Counted from the stretch's first letter, positions 8,765-16,163 are shown. The stretch is 20,085 nt of DNA from an uncultured Methanobrevibacter sp. (GCA_900319985.1 ONQL01000030.1:1-20085), one strand, 5' to 3'. The notes: generated from the sequence alone by a model not told the origin. Made by a program: numbers and translations.

Positions 8765-9457
8765 TCACTCCTTCCTCGGATCAATTTTTTTAGCGGCATC
8801 ATCGAATCTTCCGTATTGACCTGTTGCCTTTTCAATAGCTTCCAATGGGTCAACACCATCTTTGATTGCATCCAACATGACGCCCAGGTTAATATATTTA
8901 TAACCGATTATTTCATCATCTTCATCAAGGCCAATTTCAGTAATGTAACCTTCAGTCAGTTCCAGATATCTTGGCCCTTTTTCCTTTGTGGAAAATATTG
9001 TTCCAACCTGGCTTCTGTGACCTTTTCCCAAATCTTCAAGTCCTGCACCAATTTGAAGTCCTCCTTCTGAAAATGCAGACTGAGTTCTTCCATAAACAAT
9101 CTGTAAGAATAATTCGCGCATTGCAGTATTTATTGCATCACAAACAAGGTCAGTATTTAATGCTTCCAAAATAGTTTTTCCGACCAATATTTCACCAGCC
9201 ATTGCTGCAGAATGTGTCATTCCAGAACATCCTAAAGTTTCAACAAGAGCTTCTTCAATTATACCATCTTTAACATTCAATGTTAATTTACAGCATCCTT
9301 GTTGTGGTGCGCACCAGCCAATACCATGAGTAAAGCCTGAAATATCTGATACCTCTTTTGCTTTTACCCATTTACCCTCTTCAGGAATTGGAGCAGGCCC
9401 ATGATTTGCACCTTTGCGAACAGGACACATATTCTCAATTTCAGTTGAATAAATCAT
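8765..9457 (-). CDS. NifU/IscU-like iron-sulfur cluster scaffold protein
   Basis: This 230-residue protein resembles the NifU N-terminal/IscU scaffold fold, on which Fe-S clusters are assembled. Candidate ligand cysteines are at 11 (NMCPVRKG), 49, 55 and 56 (GWCAPQQGCC), 77 (LGCSGMTHSAAMAGEIL) and 106 (TDLVCDAI). The LGCSGMTHSAAMAGEI stretch parallels the GCxxAIASSS segment of IscU. It is longer than IscU (about 130 residues), with a C-terminal extension (about 125-230) of unknown role. A TTG at 9466 extends the frame, but the ATG at 9457 is preferred because GAGGA lies about eight bases before it and would be too close to the TTG. The gene leads the operon with the GGGtGRT gene, five bases apart. 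No IscS, SufB or SufC gene is in the window. Confidence 0.85.
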   Translation of the reverse strand: MIYSTEIENMCPVRKGANHGPAPIPEEGKWVKAKEVSDISGFTHGIGWCAPQQGCCKLTLNVKDGIIEEALVETLGCSGMTHSAAMAGEILVGKTILEALNTDLVCDAINTAMRELFLQIVYGRTQSAFSEGGLQIGAGLEDLGKGHRSQVGTIFSTKEKGPRYLELTEGYITEIGLDEDDEIIGYKYINLGVMLDAIKDGVDPLEAIEKATGQYGRFDDAAKKIDPRKE

Positions 9458-9510
9458 CTTTTTCAATCCTCAAAAATTTTTAAAATTTTAGATATTAATA
9501 TATTTGAATA

Positions 9511-9520
9511 ATATATAATT
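9511..9520 (-). promoter_or_regulatory. TATA box for the scaffold/GGGtGRT operon
   Basis: AATTATATAT on the minus strand would place the transcript start near 9490. This leaves a leader of about 33 bases containing the GAGGA site before the ATG at 9457. Confidence 0.45.
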
Positions 9521-9605
9521 TAATAGTTTATGATGAGATTAAAAATAACCATAATTAATATGCCTAAAAAAATAAAATAAGATTATGTAGATTGGATTAG
9601 TGAAA

Positions 9606-9613
9606 TTTATAAA
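9606..9613 (+). promoter_or_regulatory. TATA box for the gene at 9660
   Basis: TTTATAAA is centred about 26 bases before a transcript start predicted near 9636. The resulting ~24-base leader would hold GAGG (9647-9650), nine bases before the ATG at 9660. The location also argues against a GTG start at 9600, which would lie upstream of the promoter. Confidence 0.4.
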
Positions 9614-9659
9614 CTTGAACATATGCTTTCAATATATTAAAAATACGAGGCTTTTTATA

Positions 9660-10142
9660 ATGAGAATTAATGAAACTATTAAAAAAATTAGGGCTTCCTG
9701 CGAGAATTATGTAGATAAAGATTTGGTAGCCACCATCATCCATGACAATTACTACATGGGGACAAACAACATTTTAGAATTCAATGAATATGGCATCGAA
9801 AAAGACGATACATACGAAAAAAGAATCTTGAAAATTCTAAAGCATGAAAACATATTTCTGGCAGCTGGAATGTATACATTCATCCCGGTCATTAACGAAT
9901 GCGACATCTACTCAGTCAATGACTACAACATTAAACTTTCAGATGAGGAATTTGAAAAATATGCCAATGAAAAAGAAAGAATTTTCGGAATTTTGATAAA
10001 AAAGGATTCAAATGATTTTATAATCGGCAGTACAGACCTTTGCGGGTGCAGCATTGACGCATCATTTAAAGAAATAGAAAAAAGCGATTTGGACTTTTAC
10101 AAAAAAATAGAAGAGATAATAGATTCATTAGTTATCTATTAA
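9660..10142 (+). CDS. Unrecognised 160-residue soluble protein
   Basis: I do not recognise this family. The product is a soluble, acidic protein of 160 residues with mixed helix and strand character. It has four cysteines (14, 81, 128, 130), the last two in a short CGCS segment in the sequence TDLCGCSIDASF. The frame continues upstream to a GTG at 9600, but the ATG at 9660 is chosen because GAGG lies nine bases before it and a TATA box lies at 9606-9613, inside the longer version. The gene converges on the MurT-like gene, and their 3' ends overlap by 15 bases (10128-10142). No function is proposed. Confidence 0.7.
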   Translation: MRINETIKKIRASCENYVDKDLVATIIHDNYYMGTNNILEFNEYGIEKDDTYEKRILKILKHENIFLAAGMYTFIPVINECDIYSVNDYNIKLSDEEFEKYANEKERIFGILIKKDSNDFIIGSTDLCGCSIDASFKEIEKSDLDFYKKIEEIIDSLVIY

Positions 10143-11549
10143 ATTCCTTTTTATTCTCTCCCACATTGCCTGTTCCTCACCACAACCAGTCATAATCACA
10201 TAGTCATAGTCAGAATTGCGAGCAAGTTCAACTAATTTTTTAATTCTAACATCCATTTCACTATAACTTAACGGATAAAACTCGGCATCAGGATATTCCT
10301 CTTTAATTAATTCATAATACTCATGAGCCTTGTCAATAGATTCCCTTCCAGGAACAACAATAATATGGGCAGGATTCATACTTTTTATGACTTCAAAATG
10401 GTCATCAAAGATTTCTTCCTCATCCACATCAGGAGTTGTGTAAATAAACTCAAGCGGTCCACCAACATACTGATTCATAAACATCGCATTGATTTTGGCA
10501 GCATCACCGTTATCCCCCTGACCGAGACCTACGAATTTGCCTCCGATGTCGACAACTTCAAATCTTCCAGGAGGGATGAATGACATGTCCAAATTGTTAA
10601 ATACACTTTTTGAAGTGGATTCAATGTTTTCAACCTTAGGAGTGAAAGTTGCATAAGTTGTGATTGAAGCCAATGTATTATATATATTATGGAAACCGAA
10701 TGCAGGCACGGTTATGTCAAAGTTAAATTTAACATTTTTTGAAACAGTGTAATTGAACAAATCTCCATCTATAGTTAATTTCCATGAATCAGGATTGAAT
10801 TCAACATCTGTGACTTTAACATTTAATTCAGGACGTTTAAAACCGCAGCTACAAGTATAAACTCCCCTGTGATTTAATATGTATTTAGAATAGTTTAATG
10901 TTTCACCGCATCTAGGACATTCAACCGCATTTCCGTTGATATCTTCCACATCATCAGTTTCAATACCATAATAATTAACCTTTACATCATTTTCCTTATC
11001 AATTCCAAGCAGTGCAGTCCTTGGATCATCCGCATTAGTTACGATTACTCCCCTTTTCATTCCTTGTGACAATAATCTTTTAGCTTTATAATAGTCTTCA
11101 AACGGATTTTTAACACCAGCAACCTGTGCATGTTCCGGAGATATGGTTGTATAAACTACACCGATGGGGTCAACAACCCTTTGAACCGTGTCAGGAATTC
11201 CATATTTGATATTACGAATACCATATTCAAAAACACCCAAATCTCCTTTTTGTTGAATGAATGCTGAAGCAATGGCATTAATAGTATTGCTCTCAAAACT
11301 GCTTCTTATTTGAGTATCAGATGATAATAATTTTATTAAAAGTGTTGTAGTAGTTGTTTTACCATTAGTTCCGGTAAGAATAATTGAACCAATGCCCATA
11401 TCTTTGGACAATTCGGAAACTGCATCAACACCAGCTATTCTTGTAAATATAATCCCTGCAAAACTTTTACCGCTACCGGAACCTAATTTTGAAAAGGGTC
11501 CTCCAACCTTAGCGATTAATTTTGCCGCACTAATTTTAAAACTACTCAT
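10128..11549 (-). CDS. MurT-like Mur ligase family protein
   Basis: This 473-residue protein has a Mur ligase central domain with P-loop TGTNGKTT (59-66) and a TNADDPR segment (171-177), plus a MurT-type C-terminal domain (DUF1727). An inserted zinc ribbon (Cys 211, 214, 233, 235: CPRCGE...CSCG) is characteristic of MurT. In bacteria MurT works with the amidotransferase GatD to amidate lipid II glutamate. The segment QGDNGDA (344-350) resembles the DNAAD motif of MurT, whose Asp completes the GatD catalytic site. In Methanobacteriales such ligases have been linked to pseudomurein peptide synthesis, but the exact reaction is uncertain. No GatD gene lies beside it. A TATA box at 11571-11580 predicts a near-leaderless transcript; an AAGGT-like site also precedes the ATG. 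Confidence 0.88.
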   Translation of the reverse strand: MSSFKISAAKLIAKVGGPFSKLGSGSGKSFAGIIFTRIAGVDAVSELSKDMGIGSIILTGTNGKTTTTTLLIKLLSSDTQIRSSFESNTINAIASAFIQQKGDLGVFEYGIRNIKYGIPDTVQRVVDPIGVVYTTISPEHAQVAGVKNPFEDYYKAKRLLSQGMKRGVIVTNADDPRTALLGIDKENDVKVNYYGIETDDVEDINGNAVECPRCGETLNYSKYILNHRGVYTCSCGFKRPELNVKVTDVEFNPDSWKLTIDGDLFNYTVSKNVKFNFDITVPAFGFHNIYNTLASITTYATFTPKVENIESTSKSVFNNLDMSFIPPGRFEVVDIGGKFVGLGQGDNGDAAKINAMFMNQYVGGPLEFIYTTPDVDEEEIFDDHFEVIKSMNPAHIIVVPGRESIDKAHEYYELIKEEYPDAEFYPLSYSEMDVRIKKLVELARNSDYDYVIMTGCGEEQAMWERIKRNLIDN

Positions 11550-11570
11550 AATTTAACCTTTGAAGATAAA

Positions 11571-11580
11571 AATATATAAA
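11571..11580 (-). promoter_or_regulatory. TATA box for the MurT-like gene
   Basis: TTTATATATT on the minus strand is centred about 27 bases before the ATG at 11549. It lies between the Lon terminator and the ligase gene, so the two genes are probably transcribed separately. Confidence 0.45.
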
Positions 11581-11591
11581 AATTTGTATAA

Positions 11592-11635
11592 AAAAAAATA
11601 GGAAAAAATTAATCCAACTAGTTAGTTGTTGGATT
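11592..11635 (-). terminator. Terminator of the Lon gene
   Basis: AATCCAAC (11611-11618) and GTTGGATT (11628-11635) form an 8-bp stem spanning the Lon stop codon (11618-11620). On the minus strand two T-rich tracts follow, T6 then T9, between 11608 and 11590. This is the clearest intrinsic-type terminator in the window. Confidence 0.6.
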
Positions 11636-13597
11636 ATTGACACTTGTTTGTGGAACTTTTTCAGCCACTTTAGAACCGATATTTTTCATTTTTTCAATTA
11701 GGGAATCTTTTTTAGAACCGCTAATTAAAATATTTTCCAAAACATCACTTAAAGTTTCAGTCGGAATGATTTCAATCATGTCCTCGTATTTTTTCTCAAT
11801 CATAACGTCTTTTAAGTTAGATTTAGGAATCAATACTTTTTTCATTCCAGCTTCTGCTGCAGCCTCTATTTTAGCTGTTGCTCCACCAATAGGCATTACG
11901 TCTCCACGTACATTAAGTGAACCAGTCAATGCTACAGTCTGATCAATTGGAATTTCTTCAACAGCAGAAATTACAGCTGTTGCAATACTTACACTTGCGG
12001 AGTCACCTTCAACTCCATCATAGGTCTGGATAAACTGTACATGAATATCATAATTTGAAATATCCTTGTTAGTGTATTTTTTAATTAATGCACTTACATT
12101 CTGTACAGATTCCTGTGCAATTTCACCCAATTTACCAGTAGCTATGATTTGACCACCGTTTTTAGATTGTGTTGGTGCAGCTTCAGCAGCGATTGGAGAA
12201 ACAATTCCACTTCTGTCACCAATTACAGCAAGTCCGTTAACAAGACCCACTCTTCCACCTTCAGCAGAAACCATACTGTAATCTTTTCTTTGGACAATTG
12301 ACCTATCAGCAATTTGCTGCTCCAAGGTTCTTGCAAATCTTTTAGCTTCATAAACATGTTCAGCAGTTACAAGTTCAGAACCCTTTTCGATAGCTACATC
12401 CCCAGCAGATCTTACTAATCCTCCAAGATCCCTTAATCTTAATGTTAATGCATTTTGTTTACCGGATCTTCTTTTTGCTTCAAGAATGATTTCATCCAAC
12501 GCATCCGGAGCAAAGTGAGGGATTCTTCCATCATTTTTAACTTCCTGAGCAACGAACTGTACTAACTTTTCCCTGTTTTCAGTAGTATCTTCCATATAAT
12601 CTTTCATGAATACTTCATAACCATATCCTCTGATTCTTGACCTCATTGCTATATGCATTCCTTCAAGAACCTGCAGATTACCTGATGCCACTAAAACAAA
12701 GTCACATGGTACTGCTTGAGACCTTACCATTGCACCACTTGAGTTTTCACTTTGACCAGTGATTGTATACTGTTTTTCCTGCATTGCAGATAAAAGCTCC
12801 TGTTGGGTTTTCATTGACATTGTACCAATTTCGTCAATGTATAAAACTCCTCTGTTAGCTTTATGAATCATACCTGCTTCTACACGTTCATGTGCTGGAG
12901 TTCCAAGACCTCCTGATTGGTATGGGTCGTGACGAACATCACCTAATAATGCTCCTGCATGAGCTCCTGTTGCATCCATGAATGGTGCAAATCTTGACTC
13001 TTCATTATTTACCAATAATTTAGGAGACATGTTATTTGACTTAGGTTTGATTTGTATTGATATAAGTAAAATTAATGCAGCTGCTATGATGGATTCCAAT
13101 AATCTGCCGTACATAAATCCAATAACCAATACTCCACCAATAGCAAACATAGTAATAATAGTTTTCCTTTCTTCATGACCTTTAGCTGAACTTTTAGTTG
13201 CCTTTACAATCTTTTTACCTTCACCGGCAGGAACAGTTCTTATTAAAGGATGATTGTTATCTTCCATATTAGGATAAACCAAAATATCCTGTAAAGTTTC
13301 ATGAGGTAAAATTTGTGCCATTCCTTTAGCAAGCATTGATTTACCTACACCAGGGTCGCCTATTAACAAAACATTTCTCCTTTGTTTTGCTGCTTTTTTA
13401 ATTGTTTCAATAGACTCCTCATGGCCAATAACTTGATCAATCAATAAAGGGGGAACATCAATATCCTGTGAGCTTTTTATATTATCATAATCCAACATTG
13501 GTTGAGTATCTTCACTAGAAGTTGATTCTTTTACTTCGCTTTCAACAATTACATCTTCAGAAGAATCTTCGACTGATTCTTGTTCTTCAAATTTCAT
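11618..13597 (-). CDS. lonB: Archaeal Lon protease (LonB type, membrane-anchored)
   Basis: This is the archaeal ATP-dependent membrane protease that degrades misfolded and regulatory proteins on the cytoplasmic face. The 659 residues hold an acidic N-terminal tail (1-45) and an AAA+ module with Walker A GDPGVGKS (80-87). Two adjacent membrane segments (about 147-163 and 166-183) are inserted in the AAA+ module, the hallmark of LonB. Walker B is VLYIDE (251-256). The C-terminal protease domain has the catalytic dyad Ser533 (in EGDSAS) and Lys576 (in GGATAKIEA), 43 residues apart as in characterised archaeal Lon. The ATG at 13597 follows GAGGT by about eight bases. The unusually acidic N-terminus (many Glu, Ser and Asp) is poorly conserved in the family and of unknown role. 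Confidence 0.96.
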   Translation of the reverse strand: MKFEEQESVEDSSEDVIVESEVKESTSSEDTQPMLDYDNIKSSQDIDVPPLLIDQVIGHEESIETIKKAAKQRRNVLLIGDPGVGKSMLAKGMAQILPHETLQDILVYPNMEDNNHPLIRTVPAGEGKKIVKATKSSAKGHEERKTIITMFAIGGVLVIGFMYGRLLESIIAAALILLISIQIKPKSNNMSPKLLVNNEESRFAPFMDATGAHAGALLGDVRHDPYQSGGLGTPAHERVEAGMIHKANRGVLYIDEIGTMSMKTQQELLSAMQEKQYTITGQSENSSGAMVRSQAVPCDFVLVASGNLQVLEGMHIAMRSRIRGYGYEVFMKDYMEDTTENREKLVQFVAQEVKNDGRIPHFAPDALDEIILEAKRRSGKQNALTLRLRDLGGLVRSAGDVAIEKGSELVTAEHVYEAKRFARTLEQQIADRSIVQRKDYSMVSAEGGRVGLVNGLAVIGDRSGIVSPIAAEAAPTQSKNGGQIIATGKLGEIAQESVQNVSALIKKYTNKDISNYDIHVQFIQTYDGVEGDSASVSIATAVISAVEEIPIDQTVALTGSLNVRGDVMPIGGATAKIEAAAEAGMKKVLIPKSNLKDVMIEKKYEDMIEIIPTETLSDVLENILISGSKKDSLIEKMKNIGSKVAEKVPQTSVNNPTTN

Positions 13598-13654
13598 AAA
13601 ATAAACCTCACTTCTATTAATAAATTCATCATTAAAAAATTAAGTTTGATATAC

Positions 13655-13662
13655 TATTTAAA
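13655..13662 (-). promoter_or_regulatory. TATA box for Lon
   Basis: TTTAAATA on the minus strand predicts a transcript start near 13633 and a leader of about 35 bases containing GAGGT before the ATG at 13597. Confidence 0.4.
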
Positions 13663-13746
13663 TATTGTTTATTAAATATATAAAAAGGTTTCTATTTTAG
13701 TAAATAAAAGTTAGAACACATAGACTCGATTATTAATTCATATCGA

Positions 13747-13783
13747 TTATTTTTAACTTCAAAAATTCATTAGTTAAAAATAA
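13747..13783. repeat. 12-bp perfect inverted repeat with 13-base loop
   Basis: TTATTTTTAACT (13747-13758) is the exact reverse complement of AGTTAAAAATAA (13772-13783). In such AT-rich DNA shorter repeats occur by chance, but 12 perfect pairs is noteworthy. It could be an operator, or a terminator for a transcript I have not identified. Confidence 0.4.
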
Positions 13784-13844
13784 AAATAAAAATATAATCA
13801 ATTGATTTAAAAAAATAAAATCAAATAAGTAATTTAAAGGTAAT

Positions 13845-13856
13845 TAATATATATAA
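13845..13856 (+). promoter_or_regulatory. Possible promoter of the structured RNA
   Basis: TTAATATATATA preceded by TTTAAAGG (TATA box with a purine-rich BRE-like flank) would start transcription near 13875-13880, about 30 bases before the RNA fold at 13911-14040. In this AT-rich region the call is tentative. Confidence 0.3.
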
Positions 13857-13910
13857 GAAATTTTAAATTAAATATTACAAGGATAATTACAATAATTATT
13901 TCTTGTTAAT

Positions 13911-14040
13911 CGAATTTGAGAGATGTATAATAAAGTTTAATTTCACCTATCCAGTTATATAATCAGACGTATTAAAACCCCCTGATAAATAAAATGTTAC
14001 TCGTGAAATCCAAACCTAGACTTGCATCTCACAAATTAGA
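13911..14040 (+). ncRNA. Candidate H/ACA-type guide RNA (structured RNA)
   Basis: A lower stem pairs GAGATGTA (13920-13927) with TGCATCTC (14023-14030), with ACA immediately after it (14031-14033). An upper stem pairs GTTT (13935-13938) with AAAC (14012-14015) and then ATTTCAC (13940-13946) with GTGAAAT (14003-14009). Between the stems lies a symmetric loop of seven bases on each side (TAATAAA and CTAGACT). The upper stem ends 15 bases before ACA. This matches H/ACA pseudouridylation guides, whose pocket lies 14-16 bases from ACA. A 5-bp hairpin ATCAG/CTGAT (13962-13966, 13982-13986) sits nearer the apex, but I could not assign a kink-turn. An additional outer helix (13913-13918 with 14032-14037) would pair part of ACA, which is atypical. 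A T-rich stretch at 14055-14068 could end the transcript. Alternatively it is a leader structure for cbiP. Confidence 0.4.
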
Positions 14041-14081
14041 TTAAAAATTAAATGACTTTTTCTCTTTCAAAATTTAAAATT

Positions 14082-14089
14082 ATTTATAA
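14082..14089 (+). promoter_or_regulatory. TATA box for cbiP
   Basis: ATTTATAA is centred about 26 bases before the ATG at 14112, so a leaderless mRNA is predicted. It also shows that an upstream ATG at 14052 is not the start, since that would lie before the promoter. Confidence 0.5.
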
Positions 14090-14111
14090 CATTAATTCAA
14101 TATTTTATTAC

Positions 14112-15638
14112 ATGACAAAATGTATTATGGTTCAGGGAACATCATCAAATGCCGGAAAAAGTATGCTTGTAGCGGCATTATGTAGAATTTATAAAAATAG
14201 GGGATACAATGTAGCTCCTTTCAAATCCCAAAATATGTCTTTAAATTCCTACACTACAAAAGAAAATGGAGAAATAGGCATAGCTCAAATGCTACAAGCC
14301 GAAGCTGCAATGGTTGAACCTAGTATACACATGAATCCTATACTGCTTAAGCCAAAAGGAGATTTTACATCCAATGTAATTATCCAGGGAAAATCAATTG
14401 GAAACATGAATTTTTATGATTACCAGCACAAATACCATGATACTGCATTCAATGCAATTAAAGAGAGTTTTGAGATATTATCCGACAAATATGAGGTCAT
14501 AATCATTGAAGGTGCCGGTTCACCTGCTGAAATCAATATGAGAGACCAAGACATTGCAAACATGGAAATTGCACACCTGGCAGATGCAAATGTAATATTA
14601 ATTGCAGACATTGAAATGGGAGGAGTGTTTGCAGCAATTGCAGGAACTTACGTATTGCTTGACGATTATGACAGATCACGTCTAAAAGCTACCGTAATCA
14701 ATAAATTTAGAGGCAATTTAGACATTCTAAAACCGGGTCTTGATAGAATTGAAGAAATTACCGGTGAACCTGTATTGGGAGTCCTTCCATATGATGAAAC
14801 TTTGAAACTGCCCGAAGAAGACTCAGCATCACTAACCACACATGTTTTTGCAGAAGATAAAGATATTACCGTTGGAGTTGTTCGTTTGCCTAAAATAGCC
14901 AATTTCACAGACATAGACCCATTTGAATATGAGGAAGACGTTGCGCTTAAAATGATTGGCGTTAACGATGATATTGGCGATGTGGATGCGATAATTATTC
15001 CAGGAACACGTAATTCAACAGAGGACATGTATGCACTTCAGGAAAGCGGATTGGCTGAAAAAATAATTGAAAAATCCAAAGAAATTCCAGTCGTCGGAAT
15101 TTGTGGTGGACTGCAAATTTTAGGCAATGTAATCCACGACGAGGATAAACGTGAATCAAAACATGGAACTATTAACGGTTTGGGCTTGCTTGACATTGAA
15201 TCCAAATTTTCCAGAGCGGATAAGATAGTGACACAATCCGAAGCAACAATTCCTAAAGACATTAAAGGAATTGCAGGGGAAATATTTAAAGATATTGCAG
15301 GTGAAAGCGTTACCGGTTATGAAATTCATGAAGGAACAACCGAGTTAAAAACTGCCAGCGCTCTTTTGAATATTGAAAAAGGTCAGGGAAATAATGATAA
15401 GGGAGTAATTGATGGTGCCAGTAATGGAAACGCATTTGCAACTTATTTCCATGGCATATTCCACAACTATAACTTCAGAAGAGAATTTTTGAATTATATT
15501 CGTGTTAAAAAAGGCCTTGAAGCAAAATACGGTGAAGACCCTTATGAAACTCAAAAGGACTATTCCCTAAACAGATTGGCTGAAATTGTTGAAGAACATT
15601 TGGATATGGACATCATTGACGAACTGCTGTTTTCATGA
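14112..15638 (+). CDS. cbiP: Cobyric acid synthase (adenosylcobyrinate a,c-diamide amidating)
   Basis: CbiP/CobQ amidates side chains b, d, e and g of adenosylcobyrinate a,c-diamide with glutamine and ATP, in cobamide (vitamin B12) synthesis. Methanogens need cobamides for the methyltransferase MtrA and others. The 508 residues comprise an N-terminal synthetase domain starting MTKCIMVQGTSSNAGKS, with P-loop GTSSNAGKS (9-17) and IIIEGAGSPAEIN (130-142). A class I glutamine amidotransferase domain follows, with the nucleophile Cys331 in GICGGLQILG and the likely catalytic His447 in YFHGIFHN. The full length distinguishes it from the short GatD-type amidotransferases. The frame extends upstream to 14052, but 14112 is chosen because it fits the family's start and a TATA box lies 26 bases before it. 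It ends convergent with the next gene, sharing the palindrome TCATGA. Confidence 0.95.
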   Translation: MTKCIMVQGTSSNAGKSMLVAALCRIYKNRGYNVAPFKSQNMSLNSYTTKENGEIGIAQMLQAEAAMVEPSIHMNPILLKPKGDFTSNVIIQGKSIGNMNFYDYQHKYHDTAFNAIKESFEILSDKYEVIIIEGAGSPAEINMRDQDIANMEIAHLADANVILIADIEMGGVFAAIAGTYVLLDDYDRSRLKATVINKFRGNLDILKPGLDRIEEITGEPVLGVLPYDETLKLPEEDSASLTTHVFAEDKDITVGVVRLPKIANFTDIDPFEYEEDVALKMIGVNDDIGDVDAIIIPGTRNSTEDMYALQESGLAEKIIEKSKEIPVVGICGGLQILGNVIHDEDKRESKHGTINGLGLLDIESKFSRADKIVTQSEATIPKDIKGIAGEIFKDIAGESVTGYEIHEGTTELKTASALLNIEKGQGNNDKGVIDGASNGNAFATYFHGIFHNYNFRREFLNYIRVKKGLEAKYGEDPYETQKDYSLNRLAEIVEEHLDMDIIDELLFS

Positions 15639-16142
15639 AAGCATTTCCTCAATAGTCCTTAAATTGTCACACTGAATCATTACCAATTTATCACCTTTCA
15701 AATAATTAAAGTAATATCTCGGATGGGAATTTTTAACCAAACCGGCAGAGGTTGTAGCCTCATCACTCTTAAAAATGCCTTCAACTCCATTGATGGACTT
15801 GTTTTCATATGTTCCATCATTCAAATCATTTAAATCAATACCGCCATCCAGTTTAAATACGGCAATATCCAACAGCAATATCTCGTTTTGTTTAAACGAT
15901 TTTTGAGATTTGTTAAGAACATGCACAGAAACTTTATCCGGAAGATTAATTTCTTGTGATGCATTATCCTCAAAATATCCAACGGCAAACGTAAAATTTA
16001 TCCCTCCAATTTCTAGAGTTTTAGGTGCGGGAGTCTGGAACTTTGGTCCGGCAACATTTTCAGGAGCACCTTCATAGGCCATGAAAAGAATAATTAAGGA
16101 TAACAAGAAAAAACCAATAGCAAAAGCTGTTTTTTTATCCAT
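15633..16142 (-). CDS. Membrane-anchored protein of unknown function
   Basis: I do not recognise this family. Of 169 residues, the first 23 form a signal anchor (KK then a hydrophobic run at about 6-23). A short Pro/Gly-rich linker follows (about 24-42), then a predicted external domain rich in beta-strand character (LEIGGINFTFAVGYF; DKVSVHVLN; EILLLDIAVFKL; YYFNYLKGDKLVMIQCD). The layout resembles the gene at 6286 but the sequences are not obviously related. Its TATA box (16164-16172) overlaps the stop codon of the aldo/keto reductase gene and is centred 26 bases before this ATG, so it probably has its own leaderless transcript. It overlaps the end of cbiP by six bases in the opposite direction. 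Confidence 0.7.
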   Translation of the reverse strand: MDKKTAFAIGFFLLSLIILFMAYEGAPENVAGPKFQTPAPKTLEIGGINFTFAVGYFEDNASQEINLPDKVSVHVLNKSQKSFKQNEILLLDIAVFKLDGGIDLNDLNDGTYENKSINGVEGIFKSDEATTSAGLVKNSHPRYYFNYLKGDKLVMIQCDNLRTIEEMLS

Positions 16143-16163
16143 TTTATCATCTTAAAAATGAGA

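Larger units (their letters stand above)
13663..13910. other. AT-rich gene-free region with inverted and direct repeats
   Basis: No coding frame is visible. It holds a direct repeat TCGATTATT (13726-13734 and 13743-13751), a perfect 12-bp inverted repeat (13747-13758 with 13772-13783) and a 12-bp palindrome AATCAATTGATT (13796-13807). It ends with a TATA-like run TTAATATATATA (13845-13856). The region separates the Lon promoter from the RNA fold at 13911-14040 and may hold control sites for either. Confidence 0.5.

Noticed and set aside
8760..8768. GTG start for the GGGtGRT gene
   Set aside because: The GTG is part of the Shine-Dalgarno sequence that serves the ATG at 8759.
9458..9466. TTG start for the NifU-like gene
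   Set aside because: It is too close to the GAGGA site, which is correctly spaced for the ATG at 9457.
9559..9568. Second DtxR-like site (TATGCCTAAA)
   Set aside because: Only one half-site is present; the matching TTTAGG arm is missing.
9600..9659. GTG start for the unknown gene at 9660
   Set aside because: It would precede the likely TATA box, and the ATG at 9660 has a spaced GAGG.
14052..14111. N-terminal extension of cbiP to an earlier ATG
   Set aside because: The extra 20 residues do not look like the family's start, no ribosome site precedes it, and a TATA box at 14082-14089 lies downstream of it.
13911..14111. Cobalamin riboswitch in front of cbiP
   Set aside because: No B12-box-like sequence (GCCACTG type) was seen, and such riboswitches are not known to be common in archaea.
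14112..15638. cbiP product as the GatD partner of the MurT-like ligase
   Set aside because: It has the complete N-terminal synthetase domain and full CbiP length, whereas GatD is a short stand-alone amidotransferase.
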